Numbered from the stretch's first letter, positions 1 through 11,200 are shown. The stretch: DNA of 64,000 nt from Caulochytrium protostelioides (GCA_003615045.1 ML014116.1:62001-126000), one strand, 5' to 3'. Notes: a model not told the origin generated them from the letters alone. Made by a program: numbers and translations.

Positions 1-980
1 CCTTCGTCCGCGCGAGTCCACGTGGCTGACCTCTGGCTGCGGAGGACGGTGTCGCCGCGGACGCTGGCGACGCATGCGTCTAGCGTCAGGGTGTAGCCGT
101 TGGCGGTCGCCGCGAGCGTGGTCTGGACGCCCAGGGGGACGCTGCAGCCGCCCTCGAGAAAACGCATGTACGCGCGCTCCGTGAGTGTGCGCGCCTCGGA
201 GGGCCGGTGCGCGATGGCGCGGATCAGCCGGCGGACGCCGCGGTCGTCGCTGCGGCACTCCAGGCCCAGCGCGCCCTGGCCGACCGCATGCAGCATCGTC
301 TCTGACGGAATGACCGACGTGATGCGGTCGTCCCAGCCGAGCCGATGCGCACCGGCATAGGCCAGGATCAGGCAGTCGTACCCAAACGCGGGATCATCGA
401 GCTTTGCGAGCCTCGTGTTGAGGTTGCCGCGGGCATCCTTGAAGGTCAGGTGCGGGTAAGCATAACGAAGTTGCGCCATGCGGCGCACGGACGAGGTGCC
501 CACCACGGCGCCCGCGGGCAGGTCGGCGAGGGTCGTATAGGTGCCCTGGTGGCGCTGCGCCACAAGCACGGCGTCGGCGGGGTTTTCTCGTGCCGTGACG
601 CCCGCGAGACAAAGGCCCGGCGGCAGCACCGTCGGCATATCCTTCAGCGAATGGACAATCAGGTCCACGCGCTCCGCCAGCAGCGCGACTTCAAGCTCTT
701 TCGTGAACAAGCTCTTGGACCCGATCTTGTTCAGCGCGACGTTCTGAATTTGGTCGCCGGTCGTCGTCATGCCGAGTAGAGAGACCCGCAGGCCCGGGTG
801 CGCAGCCTGCAACAGGTCTTGCACGTGCCGTGCTTGAATCATGGCCAGCGGCGACTCGCGCGTCCCAATGGTAATATTGCGTTGCATCCCAGCATTCGAT
901 GGCGCGGCTACGGGTGCGACTGCGGGTGCGGGTAGAGATGTAGACGCAGCGGCGCCCGCTGGTGCGGGTGGTGACGCCAT
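1..980 (-). CDS. HEM3: Hydroxymethylbilane synthase (porphobilinogen deaminase), C-terminus beyond window
   Basis: This enzyme joins four porphobilinogens into hydroxymethylbilane in haem synthesis, normally in the cytosol. The minus frame is open from an ATG at 980 to the window edge, about 326 codons, with an in-frame TAG just upstream at 995-993. After an Ala/Pro-rich leader of about 31 residues the family opening GTRESPLA is visible. It is followed by the TTGDQI stretch, the HSLKDMP substrate-site segment, GTSSVRR and the KDARGNLNTRL segment. The cofactor loop EGGCSVPLG carries the cysteine (about residue 279) that binds the dipyrromethane primer. Human HMBS has 361 residues, so only the C-terminal domain's end is missing. 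No intron is needed in the visible part. An internal ATG at 887 would remove the leader, but 980 is the first ATG. Confidence 0.96.
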   Translation of the reverse strand, partial: MASPPAPAGAAASTSLPAPAVAPVAAPSNAGMQRNITIGTRESPLAMIQARHVQDLLQAAHPGLRVSLLGMTTTGDQIQNVALNKIGSKSLFTKELEVALLAERVDLIVHSLKDMPTVLPPGLCLAGVTARENPADAVLVAQRHQGTYTTLADLPAGAVVGTSSVRRMAQLRYAYPHLTFKDARGNLNTRLAKLDDPAFGYDCLILAYAGAHRLGWDDRITSVIPSETMLHAVGQGALGLECRSDDRGVRRLIRAIAHRPSEARTLTERAYMRFLEGGCSVPLGVQTTLAATANGYTLTLDACVASVRGDTVLRSQRSATWTRADE

Positions 981-1519
981 CACGGCTTCGAGCTAGACCG
1001 ACAATGTCGAATACGGAGTCGGGTGCCCGCGGAAAGAGAGAGCAAGGCAGAGACGAAGTTTCACGACGGCTCTGCTTCCTCAAGAAAGCAAAAAACCCAC
1101 TTCGTCACGGGATGGCCACACAATTCTGTCATTGGGGATACATAAACGCACTATTGAACACGCGCCATGCGTATGGATGTTTTGTATCATTATCGACGCA
1201 ACCGAGGCTTGAGTGCTGCTCGCTCAATCTCACTTCCGCGGAGCGAGCTCCCGACGGGATCCCCCCAAGGGTGCAGTGGCGAAGTCGCGCGCTGTCGACG
1301 TGGCCTGCCAGGCCTAATTTCCGACTTGCATGCTGCCCCCCCACGACGCCGCCGCCATCGTGTCATTGGCCCTTTTCTTGACGTCGCTCTTCAGTCAGAC
1401 CATGATGCGGCTTGACGCCCTGGCGCGATCACCCATGCCCATGCGTCATGGTCATGTTGAGACGAAATGAATCTCATGGAAATCGGCTGTCCGGATATCA
1501 AGTGAGGTCGTGAAATTAG

Positions 1520-1582
<63 letters not shown>

Positions 1583-1604
1583 ACATGCACCTGCATACGC
1601 ACAT
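981..1604. other. Intergenic region between HEM3 and the secreted-protein gene
   Basis: This 624-base gap lies upstream of HEM3 and downstream of the next minus-strand gene. It should hold the HEM3 promoter and the other gene's 3' end. I see no convincing gene. The only distinct element is the GA repeat listed separately. Confidence 0.6.
1527..1580. repeat. (GA)27 dinucleotide microsatellite
   Basis: An uninterrupted GA run of 54 bases lies 25 bases beyond the stop codon of the minus-strand secreted-protein gene, so it would be a CU-rich run in its 3' UTR if transcribed. Confidence 0.98.
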
Positions 1605-3410
1605 TCATGGGATGCTGAAGTGCGGATTATTCATCTTGGGAGAAGATAGAGACTGAGCCCCATGAAGTTCCCGAGCAGAGGAGTCAGCTCTGGTAGCTAC
1701 AGCGGAAGGCCCAGAATCACTCTCATGATGCTGCGAGGCAGAGGGGCCAGCTTCGGCAGACGCAGTGGAAGGCTTTGTAAGGTCTGTTTGGAAAACCCTA
1801 ACCCTTCGCTTCACTGGTTTGGCACCGGGAAGAGTACCCGAGTTCCACAGGCGCGTCAAAGCATCAAACACCTCGGAGTTTTGAAGGAATCCCTTAGTGA
1901 GGGGGGGAAGCGACGTCTTTGGAATGGCTAAGTCTGTTGCGGTTTTTTCGAGAACGGCATCAAACTTCCTGGCCTCCTCATCTAGTTTACTCATATCGGG
2001 CGCCATCGCCTCCCAGCTGGGGCCAAAGTCCGAACGAAGGGTTGACTGCAACTTCTGGACTAATAATTCAGCACTTGGGTCAGTCACCAAGGCATCAGGG
2101 CTGGAACTCACACTCGAAAGCCACACTTTGAAAGACTCAAAATCGTTGGGATTGGCAAGATCAGAGTGATCGATCTTCCATTGTAACACTATGCAAGCCA
2201 ACTCGTGAGCGTCGCTGAGCTTCCCTCTTATCGAAGCGAATTTGTTCGGGCCTTCAACATCCACGCCGACTAGCTGTTTCGCGAAACGTCCGGCAGTTTT
2301 GCGGAAAGCCTCGTCCATCGAATTGGCTTCTGTAGCTGGCCGGCCGCGATCCGCTAAATATTTTGCGAGTGCGGGAGCACGAGAGAACCTTGCGGCCATT
2401 GCTTCGGCGTGCTGAAGTATCTTCGACCGAAGAACAACCCATTCGGTTTGACCGTCAAGTTGGACGCGATGGAACCCGCTTAGCTGCCCGTGTAGGTCTT
2501 TTCTGAGGTGGCTCAACGTGGCTAGCAGTGCCGGGTTAACTTTATGGCTTTCATTTTCTTCGAACGTGCCCAGGAGGAGATGAAGGTAAGAGAGGATAAT
2601 TCCTTTATGGAGAATATCTATGTTCAGTTTAGAGCGGTCCGCTTCGGGCATAGACTCGCTCCAGAACGTGTACCACTCTTCCGACGCAGTCCAAAACGCT
2701 TTCATCCTGCCGGCGATTAGCGGCCACTGTTGTTCGGTGAGGACTGGGACACCGTTTGGGTCTGCTGCTGCTGGGAGGCCCATCCACTTGATCAAGTTCC
2801 CCTCCATATAGGCGAGAAACTTGTGAAACGTGATTATTCTGGGAAGGGACTCCATTCTGATATTTGAGATTGAACGTGGCGTGTTGCATATCCTGAACGG
2901 GCGGTACAGTGCTTCCACCAGTGAAGCGGATGACCTTTTGGCAATTGGGGTGAAAACATTTGCAAAAGCGGCGATCCATTGACTGTAAAGCATGGAGTAA
3001 TCGGCGTTTAAACCAATCACGGGTTTGGTAGCGCCCGCCGAAATTTGGCCCGGGCCATCGGATGGATCGAAGTTGACGGATGACGGAGTCTCCTGCGGAT
3101 GGACTACTTTTCTCTTCTTCGAACCGACCGGGACCCCAGCACCAGACGGATTCTGGACCCCGAGGACGGGACCTACAGCGGGTGCATCGGCTGAGTTGGG
3201 AGACCACGCAACCTTAGGAGAACTGTACAACTGGACCAGCGAGGCAGCCACCTGTAGTCTGAGGTCCTCTTCCTGCTCCGTACCGCGTCGACTAGCCTCT
3301 TCCTGTCCATCTTTGTGTTCGGTTGGTGCGGCCGTGACGCCCAGACACATGAGAAAGGCCAGAAGCAGGATGGGTAGCAGCCCATCGCAGTCTCGTATGA
3401 TCATCTGCAT
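1605..3410 (-). CDS. Predicted secreted protein with KKRKV basic motif, unknown family
   Basis: I do not recognise the family. The frame is open further upstream, but the first in-frame ATG is at 3410, giving 601 residues (a second ATG at 3404 is equally usable). The N-terminus is a clear signal peptide: a hydrophobic core LLPILLLAFLMCLGV at about residues 11-25, followed by a TAAP cleavage-type site. A dibasic RR near residue 41 could be a Kex2-type site. KKRKV at residues 98-102 matches the core of a classical nuclear localisation signal. The rest is mixed and probably helical, ending in a Ser/Pro-rich tail. The GC content is visibly lower than in the neighbouring genes and codon use is less biased. 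Secretion signal plus KKRKV would suit a host-directed effector, but that is inference. A lineage-specific secreted protein of other function is equally open. Confidence 0.78.
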   Translation of the reverse strand: MQMIIRDCDGLLPILLLAFLMCLGVTAAPTEHKDGQEEASRRGTEQEEDLRLQVAASLVQLYSSPKVAWSPNSADAPAVGPVLGVQNPSGAGVPVGSKKRKVVHPQETPSSVNFDPSDGPGQISAGATKPVIGLNADYSMLYSQWIAAFANVFTPIAKRSSASLVEALYRPFRICNTPRSISNIRMESLPRIITFHKFLAYMEGNLIKWMGLPAAADPNGVPVLTEQQWPLIAGRMKAFWTASEEWYTFWSESMPEADRSKLNIDILHKGIILSYLHLLLGTFEENESHKVNPALLATLSHLRKDLHGQLSGFHRVQLDGQTEWVVLRSKILQHAEAMAARFSRAPALAKYLADRGRPATEANSMDEAFRKTAGRFAKQLVGVDVEGPNKFASIRGKLSDAHELACIVLQWKIDHSDLANPNDFESFKVWLSSVSSSPDALVTDPSAELLVQKLQSTLRSDFGPSWEAMAPDMSKLDEEARKFDAVLEKTATDLAIPKTSLPPLTKGFLQNSEVFDALTRLWNSGTLPGAKPVKRRVRVFQTDLTKPSTASAEAGPSASQHHESDSGPSAVATRADSSARELHGAQSLSSPKMNNPHFSIP

Positions 3411-3555
3411 GACGGTATGGCAGATGGCAGGCAGGCGGAGGCTGTCCGACAGACGGAGGGTGGAGGGCGACGGAGCGGGAAAGAAACACGGGCGCGTTGA
3501 TGAGATAACAATGTCGGCTGGGGCCACGGGTGCACTCCATTACCGAACCTACTGA

Positions 3556-3933
3556 TTAGCTGAGACGACGGCGGCATGTAGGCACGATTTTGAGTCTTTG
3601 ATCCGATACTGCCTGTCTCGCAGCCAGATTAGGGTTCGATGATGTCCCGTCCATAGTAGCTATTGGTCGTCTATGTGCCGTTTTATAGACATCGCGACAG
3701 CTGAGCCGCGCAGGATGAAGCTCGGCATACGCAATCGCAGAAGCAGTGACTCCAGCCGCCGTGACTGCCGGTTCCCATTTTGCCAAGCAGACTTCGACGG
3801 GTCCGATGCGTACTCGACCGCGTCGAGCCAAGAGTCCCATTAGCCTCGCATATCGGCCCACTACGCCAGAATTGCTGCAACGGACCGACACGACGGAGAG
3901 CAGGGACGCGTCCCAATAGAGATGCTTCGACAT
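3556..3933 (-). CDS. Small hypothetical ORF, 125 residues
   Basis: This is an ATG-initiated frame starting MSKHLYWDAS. It has no domain I recognise. It overlaps a longer minus-strand frame without an ATG. It may be the downstream part of a decayed or spliced gene rather than a gene of its own. Composition resembles the lower-GC secreted-protein gene beside it. Confidence 0.2.
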   Translation of the reverse strand: MSKHLYWDASLLSVVSVRCSNSGVVGRYARLMGLLARRGRVRIGPVEVCLAKWEPAVTAAGVTASAIAYAELHPARLSCRDVYKTAHRRPIATMDGTSSNPNLAARQAVSDQRLKIVPTCRRRLS

Positions 3934-4369
3934 GGTCGTTTCGCATTTGCTTCACACGCATTGCCGTTGCGTATTCTTCCGGGAACCACGGACTAAGCAC
4001 GGTGGATGTGGACTGCGCCAGCCGACAAAAATCTTTCGGGGGCTTTGGCGAAAGAAGGCCTGCCGAAGGCGGTGTTCGCGGTACCACCAGCGGCCGACAG
4101 CCGGTGCATGGCTGTATGAGGCTGTATGAGGCTGTATGAGCCAGCGACCCGGCCTCGTCCGCGTCGACGCCAACCAGCACGAATTCGCCCCAGCGCGGCG
4201 CCGACGGCGGACGCACGACATCGAGCAGCCACCCGCAGTCATACAGAGCCCTTATCTTCCTGGCATACAAATGGACAAAAAATCGGGGATCGTGAATAAT
4301 TCCAGACTTGCCGGTAGGGCATGTCTTTTTCAACCGGTATGCATGATGACAGGAACTGACTACTGACTA

Positions 4370-4814
4370 CTGACTACGGTGGCCGTTTCTGGCAAGGGTA
4401 CGTTGTAGGAGCCGTCAGGCAGGTGGGCGGGATGGACAGTTGCTCGACGACAGCGGTGCACGCTGACAGGGCAGGTGCCGATGCAGACTCAGTATCGGTC
4501 TTTTCGAAGACCAAAATTTCGCCACCCCACACCCACCAGTGACACGCTTCTGCACCGTGCTGGTCGAGTTCCGGACGGCCGAGATACATGCAAAGGCCGT
4601 TCCGGACAGTTCGGCCCAAGACGTTGGCCCCAGGATTGCCGTGGGGTGATTCCCCCCCGACAGCGACGTAGGAATCGACATTGCCGGGGTCTAAGCTACC
4701 GTCAATATCGTCGTCGTCGATATCGTCGTCGTTGTTTCTAGCTCTCGGGCGATGGAAAAGGCTTTTTCTAAGTTTAAACGTGTCAGAGGCGCGAGAACAA
4801 GAGGATAAAACAAT
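4370..4814 (-). pseudogene. Possible decayed gene or unassigned exon
   Basis: An open minus frame follows a TAA at 4817-4815 and has no ATG until well inside. It contains an acidic Asp run and then a segment with balanced composition including CMYLGRPELDQHG and HWWVWGGEILVFEK. Near its end a different frame reads LPDGSYNVPLPETATVVSSQ and stops at about 4366. The good composition followed by a frame change suggests either a frameshifted relic or an unrecognised intron. I cannot name a family. Confidence 0.3.
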
Positions 4815-5488
4815 TTATTCATGGTCTACACGGGGTTCCTCCTGAACCGCTGTGAAACGCGAGCGTCGGAGCCCCACAAGGAGCAGACAACCGCCCCATC
4901 ACGGCCACGGCCCAGCCCCTTGGTGAGCGCAAACAAAAAGACGCGAAAGGGTGCACCAACCCCGACGAACAAGCGACGAAGGCGGCCATCACGCAACGGG
5001 TAGACGATGAGCCCCATGGCGGCGCGGTGGCGCGCCATCGACCGGGCCGTTGAAGTCAACCCCAGGGTTTTGATCTGCTCATCTGAAATTAGTATGTTTA
5101 TTCGTTTTTCGGACTCGTCGAGCGCGCGCCGCAATTGATGGCTCATCTGATTATGAAGGGGGACTTTGGGTCATGTATCATTGCGGTCCCGCTAGGACGC
5201 GGCGCCCCGCCTCCAAACATCCTACCATGGCGGAATGACCCTCCTGCACTTCTCTGGCGGCCAAGGGGCCACTCGTGCGTCACCTCCTGTTCCAGCTCAA
5301 GGAGACATCCATGTTCATGAGATCACGTTAAAGCCTAACAGAGAAATCCACGAGCAGGAGCGATACGAAACGAAATAAAAGCACCCGGAAACATAAAGAG
5401 AAAAATCCCTCTCTCGAGTGCGCCAATAAGCTGAGCAGACGAGCAAAGACGAGCAAAGTCGCGGTCGCCGCCGCGGCAGCACCGGTGA

Positions 5489-6269
5489 CTACTTTGTGCC
5501 GAAAGCCATAGCCAGCGGCATCGCCGACGTCGGCACTGTCGCCGTGCCGGCCTCGCCATACCCCACGGAACCCGCCGCGTAACCGTGCGCGTTCTGTGAC
5601 GGCAGCGGCGCTTTCGGCAGGTGCGCCGAGATGAGGCCACGCTTGTAAGCCAAGGCATAAGCCTGCGAGGCCGCATACGCGAAGCCGAGAGACGCGTGGT
5701 GGTGCGGGTGATGCATCGACATGAGCATCGGATTCGCAATCTCGCCATGTGACGCCGCGGACGTCATATGGCTCGACGCAGCAGCCGCCGCGGCGGCCGC
5801 AGCTGCTGCAGCCGCAGCGGCCGCGGCTGAGGCGGCGGCGACTGCGGCTGGGTGGTGACCGGCCGCCGTGGCCATCGCCGCTTGCTGCTGCTGCTGCTGG
5901 CTCAGCTGTGCCATCTGGGCAAGGCCATGATTGCCGTGACCGCCGCTGAGGATCGGCAAGCGCAATGTATGCACCTCGACGATTTGCTCGGGCGTGACGC
6001 CGTTCAAGCTGAGCAGGGCGATGCCGTTGCGCGACGCGCCGAGGGGGGAGCCAGGCGAGTGCGGCGGGCGATGCGGGTGGCAGGCGCTGGAGTTCATGGG
6101 ATGCGACGGGGAGGCCATCCCGGACGCGTCCATGATGTCTTGCTCCAGCTTTTGCGGATGCGTGACCGCCGTCGAGCCCATGCGCAGACGGAAGACATAG
6201 TACCGCGGCAAAGCATAGGCACACGCGGCCTCCTTAGGTGGCGTTAACAACCCAGACACTGTCGCATGT

Positions 6270-6310
<41 letters not shown>

Positions 6311-6428
6311 CTGCTGGGATGCGGCATCTGTGGGTTGGCCATGCCCGTGCCCCTGTGGGGCATAGGCACCGCCAAAGCCAACGAGCCCGCCGTGGCTTTG
6401 GCCGGCCATGGGGTGGGAGGGCGGTGGC

Positions 6429-6470
<42 letters not shown>

Positions 6471-7433
6471 GGATGCGCCTCGGGGTGCGCCGTCGGGTGC
6501 CCACCATGCAACGCATGCTGGGATCCGAAGGCCGCTGGCTGCGACGGGTAGGATCCGACCGACGTCACGCAGCCCGAGAGGCCGCCTTGGACGTGTGCCG
6601 GAACTGACGAGCCCGGGTATCCCTGGACCACGGGCGTCTGGGACCCGCGGTGCTGAGCGGCTTCGGAAGAAGACGACGCGGATGTTAAGCCGGAAACGGG
6701 TGCCGACGATGCCATGTGCCCCGGATTGCCGTGCGGAATGAGCGGCGTCTGGGGTATCCCGTGACCGGTCATCCCGGACGCCGAGGATGACAGGTGGTGA
6801 GGCGGATTCGACGGACTCGGCAATCCAGTGCGGTCATGCAACGTAGCCGCCGAGGCCGAGCCCGGCTGCGGCGTCATCTGCTGCGCCTGTTGCTGCTGGG
6901 CCGCTTTCTTGGACGGATGGTAGGCGTTCATACCCATCGCCATGTTCATGTTCATGGAGTCGACGTTCATGGCGTGCGCTACCGAGGCCGACGCCGCCAG
7001 GGCCTCGCGGACCCGACGCGACTCTTCCTGGACCCAGAGTCCGACGACGTGAGCCGGCGGCAGGGTGCGGTACTGGCTGGGATCGGTGTCGGGCCCGAGC
7101 GGCGGCGGCGGCGCGTTCGGGTGGCGGCTGGGATCGGCGTCAGAGCCACCCCCCGCTTTGCCGGCGGCCGCCTGGGCGTGGCGCGCCTTCAGATTCGACA
7201 GCGTGCTGCCCTGGTTCGGGTTGTGCACGCTGTACTTGGTATAAATCTGGAGCGGCGGGTCCGGCAGAATGGACAGCAGGTCCGTGATACACTGCAAAAA
7301 GTCAATGTCCGTCAACGGCGTCACGTGACGGTAGATCGTCTTGCGCGACGAGAGCATGGGCGCGCTCGTGCTCGTCGATGCAGATGGGTACGATTGTGGC
7401 CGATGACCGGCGTAGTGATGATGATAAGACGGG

Positions 7434-7485
<52 letters not shown>

Positions 7486-9817
7486 AAACGGACGGGGCGG
7501 TGCGCGGCCGCGTGCTGTCTTCGGACGGATAAAGCATACTCATCGTGTAGACAATGTACTCGGCCACGGCGACCGAGGCATGCGCTACAATCGACGGCCG
7601 CACGTGCGCGAACCGCTTGTGCGCCAGGGTCAATTCGAGCACGTAGCGGCTGACCTGGCGGGTAATGCAGGGCGGTGTTCGCGTGACGGGAGGCGCCGGC
7701 AGCAAGTGCGAATGCGACAAGACGGTATCGCTGGTCGCGCCCGATGGATACGGAAAGCTGAGGGTTCGGCGGTGGTACATCGGTGCCGATGCCGATGCCG
7801 ATGCCGATGCCGAGACGTGCAGTGGCGCCTGCATGTGGAAATCTTGACCCGAGGGCGTCGGACAGGCCATGGTGTCGGGTGAGGCGCAGGGGTCAAGGGT
7901 GTAACGCCGCCACAAGAAGCCGCGGAGCCACGTGTCAGCGGTGGGCGCTGAGACCACAAAGTTACACTCGCGCAGCACAGCGCGCTCCATGACCTTGAAA
8001 TCCGCCTCGCGGTAGCTGTAGCAGCACACATAGCCGAGGTGGCGCAGAGACGGCACGCGGCCGTGGTTCTCGTCGATCTTGGCCGCGAGCCAGAGACACA
8101 CGATGCCCAGCAGCTGGTACTGCAGCTTAGGCACGTGGCGGCGCGAAGTGAACCGGTCAATCAGGGTCAGCGCAAGATACAGCGTCCCCTGGCGCAGCGC
8201 ATACTCCTGGTGGACCTCAATCAGCCACAAGAAAAGCGTCTTACGCATCTTCCACGTCAGCGCCGGCTGCGCGTCCATGAACCCGACATGGGGCAGCGGC
8301 GGCGCCTGCGCGTGCCAGTGCTCCATGATCGAGGGCAGGTACTCGGCGTCGTTCACCTGCAGAAACCCTTCGCCGATCTCGTCGTCGTCTTCGGGCTCGT
8401 CCATCGGCGGCTTGGGCGGGATCGCTAGCGGGTGTATGCCGGGCGGCCGTGAGGCGGACGCAGCCGCGGCCGGTTTGGGCGGCGACGTCAGCGTCGCATC
8501 AAACCCGCCGTCGGCCGCGGAGGGAAACCCGAATCCGGGCAGCGCCCAAGCGTCCTCAAAGTCAAACTCAATCGCCGGGTCAGGCTCCGGGAACCCGCCG
8601 CCGGACGGGCGGTGCGGCGCTTCGTTGCCCTCAGCGGCTGCGGGCACATGCGCGGCCAAGGGATGCATGGGATGCATGGCGGCGTCGAGGCCGGCATGGT
8701 GCGAGGCGTGGTGCGACGCATGCGACGGCGCGTCATGACCCGCGTTCTGCCCGTGGAGCAGGTGGCCGCGGTGGTGCGACGGGTGGAGGTGCGCGTGGGC
8801 GGGGTGGCTCGGCTGCGGGGGTCGCGCGGGATGCGACGCGTGGTGCCCGTGGAGCGGATGCGACAACTGCGAGGCGTGCGGGTGCTGCGGATGCATGCTC
8901 GACGACGACTGCGCCAGATGCGTGGCATACGCAGGCGCCGAGGAAGCCGCCGCGGCGTGGGCCATGCCGCCGTGCGGGTGGTGGCCGACATACGCGCTGG
9001 CCGCCATGGCGGCATCCTCCATCTCGTTGTCTTCGCCGACGTACGGCTGGGCGCCGAGGGCCGCCGGCCCGGGACCGCCGTACCCCGCGGACGCCGACGC
9101 CTTGCCTGGCGGGGGCTGTGGCCGTGCTGAGGCCGACGGCCCGCGGTGCATGGGCGCCTCGGCGCCCAGCTGGGTGTGCATGTGGGGATGGGTGGGGCCA
9201 TGCGCGATGTGGACGTGCCCGTGCGCCGGCGCGGAGCCGTGTGGGTGGCCGTGCGCATGCGCATGCGCGTGGGCATGCCCGTGCGCATGGACGGCCGCGG
9301 CCGCGGCGCCGTCGGCGCCGCTTTCAGCAAACGCCATCATCTGGACGTCGCCGGGCTCCATGCCGACGGGAATGGCGGCGGCGGCGGCGGCGGCGGCGGC
9401 GGGAGGGGGCGCGGGGTCCGACCCCGGCACCGATACCGGGACCGCGGAAGTGCACGCAGAGGTCGACCGGGCAGCCCCTGACGCCGCGGCGTCGGTGGTC
9501 GGCGACGACGACGACGACGACGACGAGACGGACCGCGGCGCGTTCCACGGGCGACTCGGACTGAGCGGCCGATGCCGATGCGTCGAGGCAGCCGCGACGG
9601 CGACACGAGCACCGGACGGCGCGGCGGCCGAGTCGGATCGCGTCGAGGTCGAGGTGCCGGCGACGAACAACGAGGGGGTCACAAAGTCGCTGGAGGCGGA
9701 CGTCACGGGCCCCGATGACAAGCTCGTCGGAGGCTGCGACGTGGTTGGCGCTCGGGGCTGGCGCCGCGAGGAGGAAGGATGCGAGCGCTGGAACGCGTGG
9801 AGGAACGGGTGATCGGG

Positions 9818-9870
<53 letters not shown>

Positions 9871-10174
9871 GGCCGAGATCGCTGCGGGTCGTGCCGGTTC
9901 CTGAGAGCGGTGCGGGCGGCAGGATCGCGGGTCGAGACGCGGCAGCGGCGGCCACGGTGGCACTCACAGCGCCTGCGCTGGAGGAGCACGTAACACCGCT
10001 GGTGGTGAGGTGGGGATGGTGGGGACGGTGGGGATGGTGGGGATGGAAATGGAGATGCGAATGGGCCTGTGAGAGAGGCAGTGGACAGGGATGCGGACGT
10101 GAGTGCGAGTGCGGATGGACACGGATCTGGATCTGGGCCGAAGTTGATGCAGTGGGGTGATCTCGTGCTAACAT
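5489..10174 (-). CDS. B-type (mitotic) cyclin with large low-complexity extensions
   Basis: Cyclins activate a cyclin-dependent kinase, presumably Cdk1. The product has 1561 residues from the ATG at 10174 (context ACCATG) to TAG at 5491. The cyclin N-fold lies at about residues 610-760. It shows MRKTLFLWLIEV, matching the cyclin MRxILxDWLxEV box but with Leu in place of the usual Asp. It then has LIDRFTS and LAAKIDEN with the conserved Lys. The C-fold begins near residue 840 (YVLELTLAHKRF), is split by a Gln run, and resumes at about 955-1000, ending QIYTKYS. The N-terminal 600 residues are His-, Ser-, Ala- and Pro-rich, and the C-terminal 550 residues carry further Gln and Ala tracts. Typical fungal mitotic cyclins have 400-500 residues. 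No intron is needed. I see no clear destruction box, so the B-type assignment rests on the cyclin folds. Confidence 0.9.
6267..6316. repeat. CAG/CAA repeat (polyGln) in cyclin gene
   Basis: A mixed CAA/CAG tract on the minus strand encodes about 17 Gln in the cyclin C-terminal extension. The CAA interruptions suggest an older, less slippage-prone tract. Confidence 0.95.
6431..6469. repeat. CAG repeat (polyGln) in cyclin gene
   Basis: A nearly pure CAG tract (CTG on the plus strand) encodes 13 Gln followed by Pro residues in the cyclin C-terminal extension. Confidence 0.95.
7433..7483. repeat. Pure CAG repeat (polyGln) inside the cyclin C-fold
   Basis: A pure CAG tract encodes about 17 Gln and sits within the second cyclin fold, between its first helices and the QIYTKYS end. 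Being uninterrupted, it is likely to vary in length between strains. Confidence 0.95.
9821..9869. repeat. AGC repeat (polySer) in cyclin N-terminus
   Basis: This is the same CTG-on-plus repeat, but read here in the AGC phase, so it encodes about 16 Ser rather than Gln. Confidence 0.95.
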
Positions 10175-11124
10175 GGTCGACAGGACGCATGCATCGACGG
10201 CGATGACAGCCGCAATCTAGCCCGCTCTGATCTCCGATCTCCAATCACAGACGGTGTGGGAAATTCGGCCGAGCACCACGATGAAACAAGGAAAAGAAAA
10301 GAGAAAAGAGAAACGCGTTCCGGTGGCGGCGGCGGCAGCGGCGGCGCCGTAGATCAATCGGCTCGGCGAGAACTGGGTGGATTCGGTGATGCTGGACGTT
10401 CAGGCACCAACGATACGCGCTTGAGCGGCTTGCGAGAACCCACGACCGACACGACCTCGTGATGGTGTGAGCCGAAAGAAATGACGAAACCAAGAGGAAA
10501 AATGCCAGCGATGGGTATCAAGTCCAGCAAGCCCACGTCGCTGTGCACGAGGCGGGCTGCGAACGCGCGAACGCCACGCGCCGTGGCGAGAAGGCGAGAG
10601 ACGCTAGCAGGCCGGCCAGGCGGGCGGGCGGGCGGAGAGTGCGTGAGCCAAGGGCGGAAGAGGGGGAAGAGAGAAGGGCAAGGGGGGCGATCTCTTTCCT
10701 GCCGAGGAGCCGACCGACACGGATGCGGGGCCGATAGGGCTCGGGCTCGGCGCGGCTCGGCTCACGCAGAGTCCGTCTCCGATCGAAGCGAGGTGCGGCG
10801 ATGCACGCGCGTGACAAGCGTCCGAGGTCAGTGGGTACGAGCGCATACCCGACACGCTCCACCGTGTCCCCGCGATCTCTTGCGGAACCGTGGGGTGTGT
10901 GTCGACCACCGACGCTGGCCGTTGGGCGCGCCACAATCCGCTCCGCGTCCTCCGCCACGGGCCAAACGCAACGATCGTCCGTCCGCAACGCGTCGCTCGG
11001 GCCTACGCGGTGACAGACGCTTCGTCAGCCAATGTCCGCGCACGGTGTCGGGCAACGGCCACGGCCACGGCCACGGCAACGGCGATGCACGGCGCCCCAG
11101 GCGACGGAGATCACTCAATGAGCC

Positions 11125-11125
11125 A

Positions 11126-11200
<75 letters not shown>
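11125..11200. repeat. (ACG)n followed by (ACGACA)n repeat
   Basis: About twelve ACG units pass into about seven ACGACA hexamers. The repeat creates long artificial Val/Ser/Leu or Thr/Arg frames on both strands and has no coding support. Confidence 0.95.

Larger units (their letters stand above)
3411..5488. other. Low-GC patch with broken minus-strand reading frames
   Basis: This 2-kb stretch between the secreted protein and the cyclin has no intact conserved gene. Several minus-strand segments read like real protein but change frame and lack ATG starts, notably 4370-4814 and about 4000-4330. They could be exons of a spliced gene whose borders I cannot fix, or the remains of a decayed gene. 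A 10-base unit (ctgtatgagg) is repeated about three times near 4112-4140, and tgactac three times near 4356-4377. AATAAA on the minus strand at about 4811 could be a poly(A) signal for a transcript coming from the cyclin side. Confidence 0.5.
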
